Program-made: the position numbers and the translations under genes
NCBI RefSeq assembly: GCF_036226605.1
Contig: NZ_CP109000.1
Location: forward strand, 7,973,746 to 8,037,745
Direction of reading: 5' to 3'
Source: Streptomyces sp. NBC_00704
GTDB lineage: Bacteria; Actinomycetota; Actinomycetes; Streptomycetales; Streptomycetaceae
DNA: 64,000 bases
The notes under the pieces: generated by a model
Seen by the model: only the letters and a program-made list of their open reading frames with translations
Database searches by the model: none
Told to the model about the DNA's origin: nothing
Shown here: one piece after another, positions 43,873 through 53,037 of the stretch
Position numbering within the stretch: the stretch's first letter is position 1
Layout of the letters: each line of letters starts with the position of its first letter

Positions 43873-45533
43873 CCTCGAAGTTTCGTGACGGGCCGCCGAC
43901 GGAGTCGGTGGCCCGTTTTCGTGCCGTGAGTTGGGGGTGGGCAGGCCGAGGGCCCGAGTGTCGTCTCGGGGCGGCGCCGGGTTCCACTGCTCCGGGGAGT
44001 GAAGGGCTGTCGTAGGGATGGGTGAATCCGCTGGTCAGCCGGGGTTCGGCAGGAGTGCGAGCCGTTCGAGGGCGGCGGTGATGTGGCCGGTCCAGGGCCA
44101 GTGCCGGGCCAGGCGGAGGATCCGCTGGCGGCCGGTGGTGACGAGTTGTCCGGCCGCGGTGAACAGGCGGAGCCGCAGGCGGCGGGGCTCCCAGAGCCTG
44201 GCCTTGCCGGTGAGTGCGAGCATGGGCATCCAGGCCAGCAGGTCGAGGGCGATCTGGACGATCTCGAGCCAGACCTTGTTCTGGGCTGTGGTGTGCAGGG
44301 GCAGGTTGCGCAGGCCGGTGGCCCGGGCGGCCCGGATCCGGTCCTCGGCCCGGGCCCGCAGCCGGTGGCGGAGCTCGAGTTCGGCGATCGGCCGGCCGGC
44401 GGTGTTGGTGGCGAAGCACGTGATCCGCATGCCGTCCGCGTCCGTGATCCTCAACTGGGCTCCGGGGTGGGGTCGTTCCTTTCGGACGATCAGTCGCATG
44501 CCCTCCGGCCAGCCGTCCAGCAGCTTGCCGGTGAGCTCGGCGACCCAGGCCCCGTCACGGACCTCACCATTGGTCTCGACGGCCGCCGTCCAGGCCGGGG
44601 CGGGGACCTTCAGCACGTGTTCGTGGATCGCCTCGGTGACCGTCATGCCGACCGAGTAGGACAGCCATCGTCCTCGCCTGGCGAGCCAGGACACGAAGTC
44701 GTGGGTGCCGCCGGCGGAGTCCGTGCGGATCAGCGTCTGCCGCCCTCGCCGGTAGCGCTTGGGCAGCTGGGCCAGGGCGAGCTGGGCGGTGGTGATGTGG
44801 TCGGCTGCTGTGTTCGAGCCCGCGTTCCCCGGCCTGAGGAGGGCCGCGACCGGCTCGCCGGTTCCGCCCGGGCCGTGGTCGACGAAGGCTGTCAGCGGAT
44901 GGTGGCCGTAGGTCTTCTTCCAGGTCGCGGCCGCGTCCTCCTTGTCGGAGTGCGCGATCACGAGGACGCCGTCAAGATCGACGACGACCTGACCATTGGT
45001 GTCCGGGGCATTCTCACCGGCCAACGACCAGACACGGTCACGGACTTCGGAGCGTGCGGACCGGATCGCCTGCAAAGCTTTCTCGCCGGAGGCGGCGAGG
45101 GTGTCGATCAGGCGGGAGACGGTCGGGTCGGAGGCAACCGGACCGAAGACGGCCGGCTCGGCCCGCAGCATGGCGACATCCGCGAGGCAGTCCCCGCCCA
45201 GTGCGACCGCCAGGGCGACATCCAGGAGGACCTTACCGGGATCGTGGACGGCCCGCGGCTTGCGCCACGGCGCCAGAGCTGCCGATATGACCTGGTCAAG
45301 ACCGGACTTGCGGGCCGTTTCGACGAGCAGGACCGTCCCGGCCTGGGAGACGACCTGGCGGCCGTCGTCCTGGACGCGGACACGGGGATAGGACCCGATA
45401 GAGTGCTTCACCTGGGAAGTGCCTCCGGCGGTGGCAGGAACAAGGACCTCGACAATCCTCATTCTTGCTGGTCAGAGGCACTTTCTGCTTTCCTGACCGC
45501 CTGCCGGACAGCCCGCTTCATGAAAGCGCGAGG
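43873..45533 (-). mobile_element. IS1380-family element with 4-bp target duplication
   Basis: Imperfect terminal inverted repeats, CCTCGAAGTTTCGTGACGGGC on the left and its counterpart with CCTCGCGCTTTCATGA on the right, flank one transposase gene. CTAA occurs directly outside both ends (43869-43872 and 45534-45537), a 4-bp target duplication. It inserted at the edge of another IS5-type transposase remnant. Confidence 0.85.
44035..45462 (-). CDS. IS1380-family transposase
   Basis: A 475-aa DDE transposase of the IS1380 type: GGDCLADVAMLRAEPAVFGP, VVVDLDGVLVIAHSDKEDAA (first Asp), LIRTDSAGGTHDFVSWLARR (second Asp) and ELELRHRLRARAEDRIRAAR (Glu region). Length is normal. ATG 45462 gives 17 extra residues; GTG 45411 (KHSIGSYPRVRV) matches the usual family N-terminus better. 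The gene looks intact and the element has matching target duplications, so it may be active. Confidence 0.9.
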   Translation of the reverse strand: MRIVEVLVPATAGGTSQVKHSIGSYPRVRVQDDGRQVVSQAGTVLLVETARKSGLDQVISAALAPWRKPRAVHDPGKVLLDVALAVALGGDCLADVAMLRAEPAVFGPVASDPTVSRLIDTLAASGEKALQAIRSARSEVRDRVWSLAGENAPDTNGQVVVDLDGVLVIAHSDKEDAAATWKKTYGHHPLTAFVDHGPGGTGEPVAALLRPGNAGSNTAADHITTAQLALAQLPKRYRRGRQTLIRTDSAGGTHDFVSWLARRGRWLSYSVGMTVTEAIHEHVLKVPAPAWTAAVETNGEVRDGAWVAELTGKLLDGWPEGMRLIVRKERPHPGAQLRITDADGMRITCFATNTAGRPIAELELRHRLRARAEDRIRAARATGLRNLPLHTTAQNKVWLEIVQIALDLLAWMPMLALTGKARLWEPRRLRLRLFTAAGQLVTTGRQRILRLARHWPWTGHITAALERLALLPNPG

Positions 45534-46058
45534 CTAACATAGGCGTTGGACGTGGCGGTGGGTGATCAGGCAGACGGCGAGGCCGAGGAAGGCTTCGTGG
45601 ATGTCGTCGCGTCGCTCCCATCGGATGCGGAGTCGGCGGAAGCCGTGGAGCCAGGCGATGGTGTGTTCGACGACCCAGCGGACGGTGCCCAGGCCGGTGC
45701 CGTGCGGTTGTCCCCGTTCGGCGATCGCCGGCCGGATGCCGCGCTCGCGCAGGAGGCGCCGGTATTTGTCGTGGTCGTAGCCGCGGTCGGCAAAGAGCAT
45801 GTCGGGCCGTCGGCGCGGCCTGCCGACAGCCCCGGCGACAGCCGGCACCTTGTCGAGCAGGGGCAGGAGCTGAGTGACGTCGTTGCGGTTCCCGCCGGTC
45901 AGGGACACCGCGAGCGGGATGCCCCTGTCCGTCGGTGAGGACGTGGTGCTTGCTGCCCGGCCGTGCGCGGTCGACCGGGCTGGGACCGCTTTTGGGCCCC
46001 GGCGGGCGGCCCGGACGTGGGAGGAGTCGATCACCGCCCTAGACCAGTCCAGCGGCAT
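45534..46058 (-). pseudogene. IS5-family transposase, 5'-truncated and frameshifted
   Basis: The minus strand encodes LDWSRAVIDSSHVRAARRGP (first Asp region), then an out-of-frame stretch, then IPLAVSLTGGNRNDVTQLLP, DMLFADRGYDHDKYRRLLRE and TVRWVVEHTIAWLHGFRRLR with the catalytic Glu. The mid-part ARSTAHGRAASTTSSPTD is the frameshifted equivalent of a conserved segment. The N-terminal third is absent upstream of 46058. Confidence 0.75.
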
Positions 46059-46304
46059 TCAGGTAGCCGTCACCGTCTCGCTGTTCACCGGGCAGCCAGA
46101 CGACGGCGATGCACACGGTGCCGAGACGGTGCGAAGTGTCTCGGCCCGGTCGACGCCGACGCCATGCACCGCGTGGACCAGGCGCTGCGGGCCGTCCAGG
46201 TCCTGTAGCTTCACCAGCCGAAAAAGGGGCAGGCGCCCTCAGTCCGCGGTGATCCACGGCGGCCGCGGGGTCGGCGGCGAGCAGATGCCGACCTGGGCTA
46301 GGAC

Positions 46305-46442
46305 TCCCCGGCCCTGCTGGAGACGACCGGCTGGCTGGAGTGCGAGTTCGGGGTGGCCATCGCGGGGGGCGAGTGCGCCGACGCCAGGACCCCGGCCCAG
46401 TTGACCTATCTGGTCAACTGCCTGCTGGCCGGGGCCGCCTGA
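46305..46442 (+). pseudogene. Acyl carrier protein-like C-terminal fragment with in-frame TAG
   Basis: The plus strand reads DLG-TAG-DSPALLETTGWLECEFGVAI and RTPAQLTYLVNCLLAGAA before a stop. The segment around DS resembles the 4'-phosphopantetheine site and helix II of a free-standing carrier protein, with TAG where a Leu/Met/Phe would be expected. No N-terminal half is present in frame. A low-confidence remnant. Confidence 0.35.
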
Positions 46443-46473
46443 CCACGCGGCGGCGACCGAGGTGGCGTGGTCG

Positions 46474-47463
46474 TCAGCCGCGCTTCCCCGCCCCGTCGAC
46501 GATCTCGGTGGCGACGCGGGTCTCCATGGCGATCACCGTGCCCTTCGCGATGAACGGCCCCCCGGAGGCCTTGCCGCCCGCGTAGTAGCCGAGCCCGGCC
46601 ACCCACCGGACGCCCCGGTAGGCGTACGTCTCCGGGTCGAGCAGGACCTGGATGCCGTTGCGCTGGAAGGAGTAGTCACGGAAGTTGCCGTCGACGCCGA
46701 TCGCGAGGACGGTCCGGCCCGCCCCGTCGGTCACCTTCACCGGCTCGGTCACTCCGTCCAGGCCCATGATGATCCGGTGGATCGTGCGCGCCTTGTCCGG
46801 CGGGAGGTCGGCGGATCCGGAGAGGACCTCCAGGATCTCGTCGAAGTCGCGCTGGGCCTGGGTCAGCCGCCACGCGCTGCTCGACCGGCTGGGCACGGAC
46901 TTCTTCAGGATTGTCCGCAGGGCGGCGTCGGGGTCGTCGGGGAGCGTCGCCACGAGGGCGTCCATTTCCTGCGGCGCGAGCATCTCCCAGGCGTGATGAC
47001 CGAGGGCGGCGTCGGGTCTGTTCCCTCTCCAGCCCGGTCCCGCCCACGCGTTGCCGTCGTACCGGACCCACCGGTCCGACAACTGGGACTTCGTCGGCGT
47101 GGCGCTGCAGGCCCGCCCGGCGTGGGGAGACAGATCAAGCACCCCGATCTCGCTGTACTCGCCGCCGCTCTTCGTGTAGGCGCACTGCCATCCGTCCATC
47201 CGGACGTGCTGGTACACCCACTGGTTCGGCCGGGGTGCGGGTTTCGCCGGCGCCGAGTGGTCCGCTCGCAGCGTCACCGTGGACAGCGACGCCGCGGCCA
47301 CCACCGCGGCGACCGCGCCCAGGGCCTTGAGCCGCCAGCCGTAACGGTCGCGGCGCGGCCCGGCAATCTCAGCCAGCAGGCGCTGCCGGGCCGGGGCGAG
47401 CCGGGCGTGGTCGGGTACGGGAGCGTCGGCCCGCAGGCCGCGGACAGTCGTCATCTCATCCAT
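46474..47463 (-). CDS. CU044_5270-family membrane-anchored protein (sigma-factor partner)
   Basis: A 329-aa protein. A short cytoplasmic N-terminus (LAPARQRLLAEIAGPRRDR) is followed by one membrane helix (ALGAVAAVVAAASLSTVTLR, about residues 47-66) and a long extracytoplasmic domain with NQWVYQHVRMDG, FDEILEVLSGSADLPPDKAR and VTEPVKVTDGAGRTVLAIGV, typical of CU044_5270-like proteins encoded with ECF sigma factors in actinomycetes. It starts 8 bases inside the sigma gene. It may control the sigma factor as an anti-sigma factor does; this is inferred from position. Confidence 0.8.
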   Translation of the reverse strand: MDEMTTVRGLRADAPVPDHARLAPARQRLLAEIAGPRRDRYGWRLKALGAVAAVVAAASLSTVTLRADHSAPAKPAPRPNQWVYQHVRMDGWQCAYTKSGGEYSEIGVLDLSPHAGRACSATPTKSQLSDRWVRYDGNAWAGPGWRGNRPDAALGHHAWEMLAPQEMDALVATLPDDPDAALRTILKKSVPSRSSSAWRLTQAQRDFDEILEVLSGSADLPPDKARTIHRIIMGLDGVTEPVKVTDGAGRTVLAIGVDGNFRDYSFQRNGIQVLLDPETYAYRGVRWVAGLGYYAGGKASGGPFIAKGTVIAMETRVATEIVDGAGKRG

Positions 47464-48061
47464 GGCCGATCATCTCCGTGGCGTCGTGTACGAGGGTGGG
47501 GTCGGCTCCCCCGAGGGTGTGACGGACCTTCCTGCGGGCCCGGTTGAGGCGTGAGCGCACCGTGCCCACCGGGATGGACAGGGCCTCGGCGACCTCCTGG
47601 TAGCCGAGGTCGGCCCAGGCGACCAGCAGCAGGACGTCCCGGTCGCCCCGCGACAGCCCGGCCAGCGCACCGGCCAGCAGCCCGTGGGCGGCGTGGGCGG
47701 TGACCCGGCTGTCACTGCGGTCGGTCCAGGACGCGGCCACCGGGTCGAGTCCGGTGCGGGCGAGCGCGCGCAGCGCCCGGACCTCGGCACGGCGCTGCTT
47801 CCCGATGAGGTTGGCGGCGATGCCGTACAGCCAGGGGCGGGCGTCGCGACGCGCCAGGTCGTAGCGCCTGCGCGTGCGGAACGCGCTCAGGAAGGTGTCG
47901 GCGGTGATGTCCTCGGCCGCCTCCTCGCCCAGCCGACGGGCCGCGTACCGGTGGATCACGGCCGCGTGCCGCTGGTAGAGCTCGCCGAAGAGCTCGGGGC
48001 GGTCCAGGGAGTCGGCGATGACGCGGGCGTCGTCGCCGGATCTGGCGGGTGGACTGTTCAC
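47456..48061 (-). CDS. ECF-type RNA polymerase sigma factor
   Basis: A 201-aa sigma-70 ECF protein. Region 2 is LFGELYQRHAAVIHRYAARR, then ITADTFLSAFRTRRRYD and ARPWLYGIAANLIGKQRR; region 4 is LSRGDRDVLLLVAWADLGYQ, EVAEALSIPVGTVRSRLNRA. It directs RNA polymerase to a small regulon, probably including its own operon. GTG 48061 has GGAG at 5 bases. The CU044_5270-type gene overlaps its 3' end, so the two are co-expressed. Confidence 0.9.
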   Translation of the reverse strand: MNSPPARSGDDARVIADSLDRPELFGELYQRHAAVIHRYAARRLGEEAAEDITADTFLSAFRTRRRYDLARRDARPWLYGIAANLIGKQRRAEVRALRALARTGLDPVAASWTDRSDSRVTAHAAHGLLAGALAGLSRGDRDVLLLVAWADLGYQEVAEALSIPVGTVRSRLNRARRKVRHTLGGADPTLVHDATEMIGHG

Positions 48062-48492
48062 ACGGTCTCCGTGTCTGTCGACGGGCTGTCACCTCATCGG
48101 TCGATGGGCGACACCCCTCATTACCCGCAGCCCCCGAAAGGGTTCACGGCCGGACTCAGTCGGAGGGCGCGGCGGGCTCCGGCTCCGCCGCCGCTGTTGC
48201 CGCCGCCTGCGCCGTCTCCTTGCCGGCCGCGCCCGGAATCAGAAGATCGAGGAGCAGTCGCGCAACTTTCTCCGGACCGGCGCAGCGGGTCCGATCATGG
48301 ACAGGTGATCAGGCGACGACGACCACACCTCCCGTCGCGCAGCCCGGTCGTAAGCGAAGTCCCGCCCTGGCGACGGGACATATCGTGCACCGCTCTCCTC
48401 GACGACGGACGATGCCCGCCACATGACCGGCAGGCGCAAGTTGATCAGTGCGTACACTCCGTGCCATTCGACACTTCATGATGGGGATCTGC
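48062..48492. promoter_or_regulatory. Divergent intergenic region, sigma operon / lipoprotein
   Basis: 431 bp between divergently transcribed genes. No credible gene was seen. It should hold the promoters of the ECF sigma operon and of the lipoprotein gene; no motif was identified with confidence. Confidence 0.4.
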
Positions 48493-49266
48493 ATGTGGCC
48501 GAACCGAGATCGTTCCTCCTTGGCCCTGGCAGCAGCCGGCGCCCTGTTTCTTCTCGTCGGAGGCTGTTCTTCAGGGCCGGACGATACGGAACCCCGGTCG
48601 GGGACGTCTTCCGATCGTTCGAGGACACCGTCTGCGGGCGCGCGCCCACTCGGCGCTGCCGAGTTGGCGGCCGCGCTGCCAGTGGAGGGGGCTCTGCCGG
48701 GTTACAGGGTCACCGGCACGCCCAAGTCGAGCGCCGCCGCCGGACCAGGCGTCTCACGTGTGAAGCCTGAAGCGTGCCTACCGCTCTGGAATGCACATGC
48801 CGGCACTCCCACCACGTCCGCCGCCAGCGCCTGGGTCCCTATATCGTCTTCCGGTTTCGCCCCGCCGACCGAGACCCTCACGTTCTCCAGCTTCCGCCCA
48901 GAAGGCGCGGAGGCTTACCTGGCTTCCTTGAACAAGGCTCTGACGGCCTGCCCGTCGTCGGCCTTCATGGGCTCGGACGGCACGCCCGCGACTGCGGACA
49001 TCGAACGCGTGGCGAGTCAGGACGCGCTGGGCGACACCTCGGTGAGTTTCCGGATGCACTGGACGGTCGACCTCGACGGGTTCACGTCCGATACGTATTC
49101 CTTGATCACAACCGTCCGGGCAGGCGAGGCGACCGTTACCGCCGTGGCGGACGCCGACATCGGCAGCCAGCTCCCGGCGTCGAAAAAGCGCACGTTCATG
49201 CCGCAGGCGGACCCCGCCATGATGAAGTCACAAGCCGACATCCTCATTGCGTTGCAGAGTCGCTGA
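48493..49266 (+). CDS. Putative secreted lipoprotein
   Basis: A 257-aa protein with a lipoprotein signal: RDRSSLALAAAGALFLLVGG-C, lipobox VGGC at about residues 19-22, then a Ser/Thr-rich linker and a globular domain with VEGALPGYRVTGTPKSS and a C-terminal TVRAGEATVTAVADADIG. It belongs to the many Streptomyces cell-wall lipoproteins of unknown function. ATG 48493 has GGGGA 5 bases upstream; ATG 48481 is an alternative. Its 3' end overlaps a convergent minus-strand reading frame. Confidence 0.8.
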   Translation: MWPNRDRSSLALAAAGALFLLVGGCSSGPDDTEPRSGTSSDRSRTPSAGARPLGAAELAAALPVEGALPGYRVTGTPKSSAAAGPGVSRVKPEACLPLWNAHAGTPTTSAASAWVPISSSGFAPPTETLTFSSFRPEGAEAYLASLNKALTACPSSAFMGSDGTPATADIERVASQDALGDTSVSFRMHWTVDLDGFTSDTYSLITTVRAGEATVTAVADADIGSQLPASKKRTFMPQADPAMMKSQADILIALQSR

Positions 49267-49718
49267 ACGACCGTCGCATCCAGGACGAGGCGGCACCGGC
49301 GGCGGAGCTCCTTCTCGAGCGCGGCCGTGTCGATCCAGGCGCCGGGCGTCGACCGGAACTTGATCGGCTCTGGCAGATAGATCACGCTGAGTGGGCGACC
49401 GTCGGCCTCCCACTGCCGGATCACGGCCTCGGCGCGCTCACGGAGCACGTCGTCCTTCGACTTGAGGGCGGGCCCGAAGGTGATCGGGCCCTTGGGCGCG
49501 GTGACTGCCAGAACGGCGAAGTCGATGCCGGCGGTGATGAGCCTCCCGAACGCCTCGTTGGTGGCGGCCGCCAGGCGGGCCTCCTCCCGGCGCGTCAGCG
49601 GTACGCCCGAGCGCCGGGTGTCGAGCGGCACCACGTCGACGGAAAACGGCTCGAGCGGGCCACTGGGCTCCGACACGGTCCAGCCGAGGGGCGCCCTCCA
49701 GCTGGCGCCGTTCATCAT
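49017..49718 (-). CDS. Hypothetical protein, possibly 3'-chimeric
   Basis: A 233-aa minus-strand frame. Its first 150 residues look truly coding (EPFSVDVVPLDTRRSGVPLT, AAATNEAFGRLITAGIDFAV, KSKDDVLRERAEAVIRQWEA), with no family I recognise. From about 49265 on, the frame is antisense to the lipoprotein gene, and that part (MSACDFIMAGSACGMNV...) is probably not native. The original gene may therefore be truncated at its 3' end. ATG 49718 has only a weak ribosome-binding site. Confidence 0.45.
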   Translation of the reverse strand: MMNGASWRAPLGWTVSEPSGPLEPFSVDVVPLDTRRSGVPLTRREEARLAAATNEAFGRLITAGIDFAVLAVTAPKGPITFGPALKSKDDVLRERAEAVIRQWEADGRPLSVIYLPEPIKFRSTPGAWIDTAALEKELRRRCRLVLDATVVQRLCNAMRMSACDFIMAGSACGMNVRFFDAGSWLPMSASATAVTVASPARTVVIKEYVSDVNPSRSTVQCIRKLTEVSPSAS

Positions 49719-49849
49719 CTGGAGTGCACAAGGCTTCCGCCGCTGTGGACGGCGTGGATCACGTCGTGGCATGGGGGAATCCACAGGTAGCTCGGGCGGA
49801 AGGGGACCCATGCCGGTCCGAGGGAGAGTCGAGATCGGAGACGGTCGGA

Positions 49850-50367
49850 GAGGACCAGGCCGGACAGAGTGCCGCCGACGAGTTCCTGCGACCAGCCGGT
49901 CGTCAGTTGACCTACGGCATGGTCCGCGCGCACATCGCCACGTTGCGTGGCGCTCCGTCCGAGGCGCCGCCCCGGCCGCCTACGGTGCGGCAGGTGACCG
50001 GCTGGCTCACCCGGCACCCCAGCGCGCTGAGCGAGGACGACCGCGCTGGCATGAAGGACGTCCTGGCCCGCTGCCCCGAACTGGACAAGGCCGCCGGGCA
50101 TGTCCACGACTTCGGCGAGATACTCACCGACCGCCTCGGCTCCACGCTCCCTGCCTGGATCGACGCAGTCGAGGCCAACAGTTACCCGGCCTCACTGGCT
50201 TCGCGCTCCACCTGCTCCGGGATCTCGACGCTGTGACAGCCGGGCTCAGCCTGGACTGGAGCTCCGGCAGCATCGAGGGCGCCGTGAACCGCATCAAGAA
50301 GATCAAGCGGCAACTCTACGGCCGAGCCGGATTCGAGCTGCTCCGCAAGATGATCTTGCTCCAGTAG
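49850..50367 (+). pseudogene. ISL3-family transposase C-terminal fragment
   Basis: The plus strand encodes VTGWLTRHPSALSEDDRAGM, KDVLARCPELDKAAGHVHDF and, after a frameshift near 50190, LHLLRDLDAVTAGLSLDWSS, GSIEGAVNRIKKIKRQLYGR and AGFELLRKMILLQ. This is the end of an ISL3 transposase, with the catalytic Glu in SIEG. The N-terminal two thirds are absent. Confidence 0.75.
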
Positions 50368-50401
50368 CTTCTCGCCACGGTGTTGCTTGGCCGGCACGGA
50401 G

Positions 50402-50950
50402 TCAGAGTTCGGTCGTCCAGATCCCGACAGGGTGCTCACTCGGTGGCAGCCACAACTGAGGCTGTGACCCCCGATGCCTCACCTCAGCCAGTTCGTCCCA
50501 GTGAAATCGGTTATCCGCGTCAGGCCACGCAACTTGCAGCACAGGGAAAGGAGGCCGCCGGTAGAACCCGATGGCCTGTCCGAAGAAAGTCCGGTACCAG
50601 CGCAGATCAACCCGCATGAGCGCGACTTGGTGACCGTCGACAACGTCAGGATGTCTCTGGCCGTCAGCCAGTACAGCGCCTGCGGCGGACTTCTCTCCGA
50701 GCCTGTTGAGAATGCGGTGCATGACGTGGATATCGAGTCCGAACATGGCCGGTTCAGGTGCGCTGTGAGTGTGCGCGAGGCCGATCGTGTAGGCGAATCC
50801 AGGACCGATGTCGTCCTCGGGAACCATCACGACGTGCCATCCGTGCCGCTGCACGTTCTCGCTGATCGTCAGATCCATGCAGTCCGCTTCGTCTCGGTCA
50901 CCGTAGTCATGGCAGAGGACGCAGCGGCACTGGAACGGATCAGCAGTCAT
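50402..50950 (-). CDS. DUF4262 domain protein
   Basis: A 182-aa protein with a short N-terminal Cys motif (CRCVLCHDYG), then NVQRHGWHVVMVPEDDIGPG, FAYTIGLAHTHSAPEPAMFG and VALMRVDLRWYRTFFGQAIG, matching DUF4262. The function of this family is unknown. ATG 50950 is the first start in frame. The ISL3 remnant ends 34 bases beyond its stop. It appears complete. Confidence 0.85.
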   Translation of the reverse strand: MTADPFQCRCVLCHDYGDRDEADCMDLTISENVQRHGWHVVMVPEDDIGPGFAYTIGLAHTHSAPEPAMFGLDIHVMHRILNRLGEKSAAGAVLADGQRHPDVVDGHQVALMRVDLRWYRTFFGQAIGFYRRPPFPVLQVAWPDADNRFHWDELAEVRHRGSQPQLWLPPSEHPVGIWTTEL

Positions 50951-50999
50951 ACGCGGAGGCTACGAGGTGAGTGCTCGAGCCGGACAGCCGGGCTCGTGA

Positions 51000-51518
51000 T
51001 CACCCTTTCAATCGAACGACACTGTCACCCTCTGCGACCGGTCCCCAAGATCTGTGCCAGAACCCGTAACTCACTAACAAAGCCAGGGCTCCATGCGGCA
51101 CGAACTGCGGCAGGAAGGACACGGCGAACACGCCGGCCTTCGGATTGGCGAAGTTGGTGACGAGGCCCTGCCAGTACGCCCGCCGAAGCGACACCGCGGC
51201 TGTTTCCGCTGGTCCCTGATCCGGTTGTCCAGCTCGCCTCGACTGCCACAAGGCACGCGCTCCCATCCACAGCAACACCGCGGCGCCGACGATCCGGATG
51301 ACGTCGTAGGTGACCTGCGAGGCCAGCAGTAGGGCGGAGAGACCGAAGGCCGCGGCCAGGCCCCACAGCAGCACCCCGCACTCGTTACCCAGGACCGTGG
51401 CCATGCCGGTCCTCCGGCCGTTCACCACCGCTCGGCGCAGGATCACGACCGTGCTTGGCCCTGGGACCATGGCGACCAGGAAGGCCGCACCGACGAACGC
51501 AACGACGGAAGTCATCAT
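51000..51518 (-). CDS. LysE/RhtB-family exporter, C-terminally truncated
   Basis: 172 aa. The first 150 residues are a typical LysE/RhtB amino-acid exporter: AAFLVAMVPGPSTVVILRRA, GMATVLGNECGVLLWGLAAA, YWQGLVTNFANPKAGVFAVS and FLPQFVPHG. After LLVSYGF the sequence departs (WHRSWGPVAEGDSVVRLKG) and lacks the last one or two helices expected in a protein of about 205-210 residues. Probably non-functional through a 3' junction near 51060. The divergent GNAT gene starts 158 bases away. Confidence 0.75.
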   Translation of the reverse strand: MMTSVVAFVGAAFLVAMVPGPSTVVILRRAVVNGRRTGMATVLGNECGVLLWGLAAAFGLSALLLASQVTYDVIRIVGAAVLLWMGARALWQSRRAGQPDQGPAETAAVSLRRAYWQGLVTNFANPKAGVFAVSFLPQFVPHGALALLVSYGFWHRSWGPVAEGDSVVRLKG

Positions 51519-51676
51519 CGAGGCAGCATCGACAAGCGTGTTGATGCGCCGCAAGGCTCTTGTCGGCCCAGCTGCGGACGTGTTCCGCAGATCCCCCGTC
51601 GAGGCGAAGACCACCGTCGGGTTCACGCCGCGGAGAAGGCGCGGAATCGGGTGGACACGGCTCGGTACGGTGGCCG

Positions 51677-52198
51677 ATGATCTCCGGCATGATCCGGGCC
51701 GCCACTGTGGACGACATCGCGGAGATCCGCGCGATGATCCGCGAACTCGCTGAGTACGAACGGGCTGCCGAGCAGGCCCAAGCAACCCAGGAGCAGCTCC
51801 GCGACGCGCTGTTCGGAGAACACCCCGCTGCTTCCGCACTGATCGCTGAGGACGATGAGACGGGGCGGGCCGTGGGCTATGCCCTGTGGTTCCCCCGCTT
51901 CTCGACCTGGACCGGCACGCGCGGCATGCACCTGGAGGACCTCTACGTGCGGTCGCACGCCCGAGGTGGAGGACATGGCAAGGCTCTGCTCGCCTCATTG
52001 GCCGCGATCTGTCAACAGAACGGCTACGAGCGCTTCGAGTGGTGGGTCCTGGCCTGGAACGAACCGACGATCGACTTCTACAAGTCGCTCGGCGTGGAGC
52101 TGCTGAACGAGTGGACGGTATGTCGGCTGAGCGGTGAACCACTGAAGGAACTCGCTGCCCAGGCCCCGGCAGTCCTCAACCAGAGCCCGGCCCTGTAG
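51677..52198 (+). CDS. GNAT-family N-acetyltransferase
   Basis: A 173-aa acetyltransferase. It begins IRAATVDDIAEIRAMIRELA and contains the acetyl-CoA loop LEDLYVRSHARGGGHGKALL (R/QxxGxG/A variant) and YERFEWWVLAWNEPTIDFYK. It resembles the diamine/spermidine N-acetyltransferase (SSAT-like) branch (ELAEYERAAEQ near the N-terminus), so a polyamine or amino-alkyl substrate is plausible. ATG 51677 or ATG 51689. Intact. Confidence 0.87.
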   Translation: MISGMIRAATVDDIAEIRAMIRELAEYERAAEQAQATQEQLRDALFGEHPAASALIAEDDETGRAVGYALWFPRFSTWTGTRGMHLEDLYVRSHARGGGHGKALLASLAAICQQNGYERFEWWVLAWNEPTIDFYKSLGVELLNEWTVCRLSGEPLKELAAQAPAVLNQSPAL

Positions 52199-52209
52199 GA
52201 CGGAGGGTC

Positions 52210-52470
52210 ATGCAACCTCCTGTCGCAGCAGTGATCGAAGCCCACCGGACACTGGAAAGGCTCGTGGCCGGACTGAGCGACCAGCAGGTCACCGAGGCAT
52301 CCGCCCTTCCGGGTTGGTCACGCAGCCACGTCCTCGCGCATCTCACCGACAACGCGAGAATGTTCGGCCGTCTCGCGGAACATGCCCTGCGCGGTGAACT
52401 TGTAGCGGGCTACGACGGCTATGGCGCAGGTCCACGACCCAGCCGCACGCCCCCGGACGGTCAGCCTTAG
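52210..52470 (+). pseudogene. Mycothiol-dependent maleylpyruvate isomerase-like fragment
   Basis: 86 codons with VIEAHRTLERLVAGLSDQQV and ALPGWSRSHVLAHLTDNARM, the N-terminal DinB-like helical part of MDMPI-family proteins, with the metal His in HVLAHLTDN. After about residue 68 it leaves the family and reads antisense to the S41-type fragment. The start has GGAGG upstream. A truncated gene joined head-on to another truncated gene. Confidence 0.65.
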
Positions 52471-52945
52471 CGACCGCCTCACGGCCTTGCCGCACATACC
52501 GCTCGTACACCGCGTCAGATCCCTGTACCGCGGGGAGTGACACGTAGGCCAGGTGACCCCCCAGCGAGCGAGCCTCCGGCCCTCGGAAGGAGGAGTCGGG
52601 CGGAGCTTCGATCCTCTTTGCCACCTGGTTGGGTTCGACGAAGGAACTGTGCCCGTGGCCGACTGTCCGAAGGGCGGAGCGGATCGCGTCGTAGGTGTCT
52701 GATGGCTTCTGCGCGGCCCGGGCCTGCGAGAACGCCTGGCGGCGTACCTCTGTCCACTCGACCTGATGGCGCAGGAGCGCATTCTTCTCCATGATGTCCA
52801 ACACCTTCGACAGGTAGGACCGGGCAGCGGCCGACATGGCTGGCCCTTCTGCCCCCTGCGAAAGGCCCGTGCATCCCGTCCCCGCGACGAGAACGCTCAC
52901 CAGCCCAGCGCAGGCAGTCCCACGCAGCAACCGTCGCCGTCTCAT
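52343..52945 (-). pseudogene. S41-peptidase-like lipoprotein, N-terminal part only
   Basis: The minus-strand frame starts MRRRRLLRGTACAGLVSVLV-AGTGC, a lipoprotein signal with lipobox AGTGC, and continues YLSKVLDIMEKNALLRHQVE, VGHGHSSFVEPNQVAKRIEA and LGGHLAYVSLPAVQGSDAVY, up to GWVVDLR, as in the N-terminal half of tail-specific (S41) protease-like proteins. The active-site region after VVDLR is missing; from about 52425 the sequence is antisense to the MDMPI-like fragment. ATG 52945 has GGGGG at 5 bases. Confidence 0.7.
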
Positions 52946-53037
52946 CCATACCCCCAACTCTGCAATCAGGAGCAACCCTTGACTGCCGAGCAACTCGCTT
53001 TGGTAGCGGGTGAGTTCAGAAACAGGCACTGATCAAT

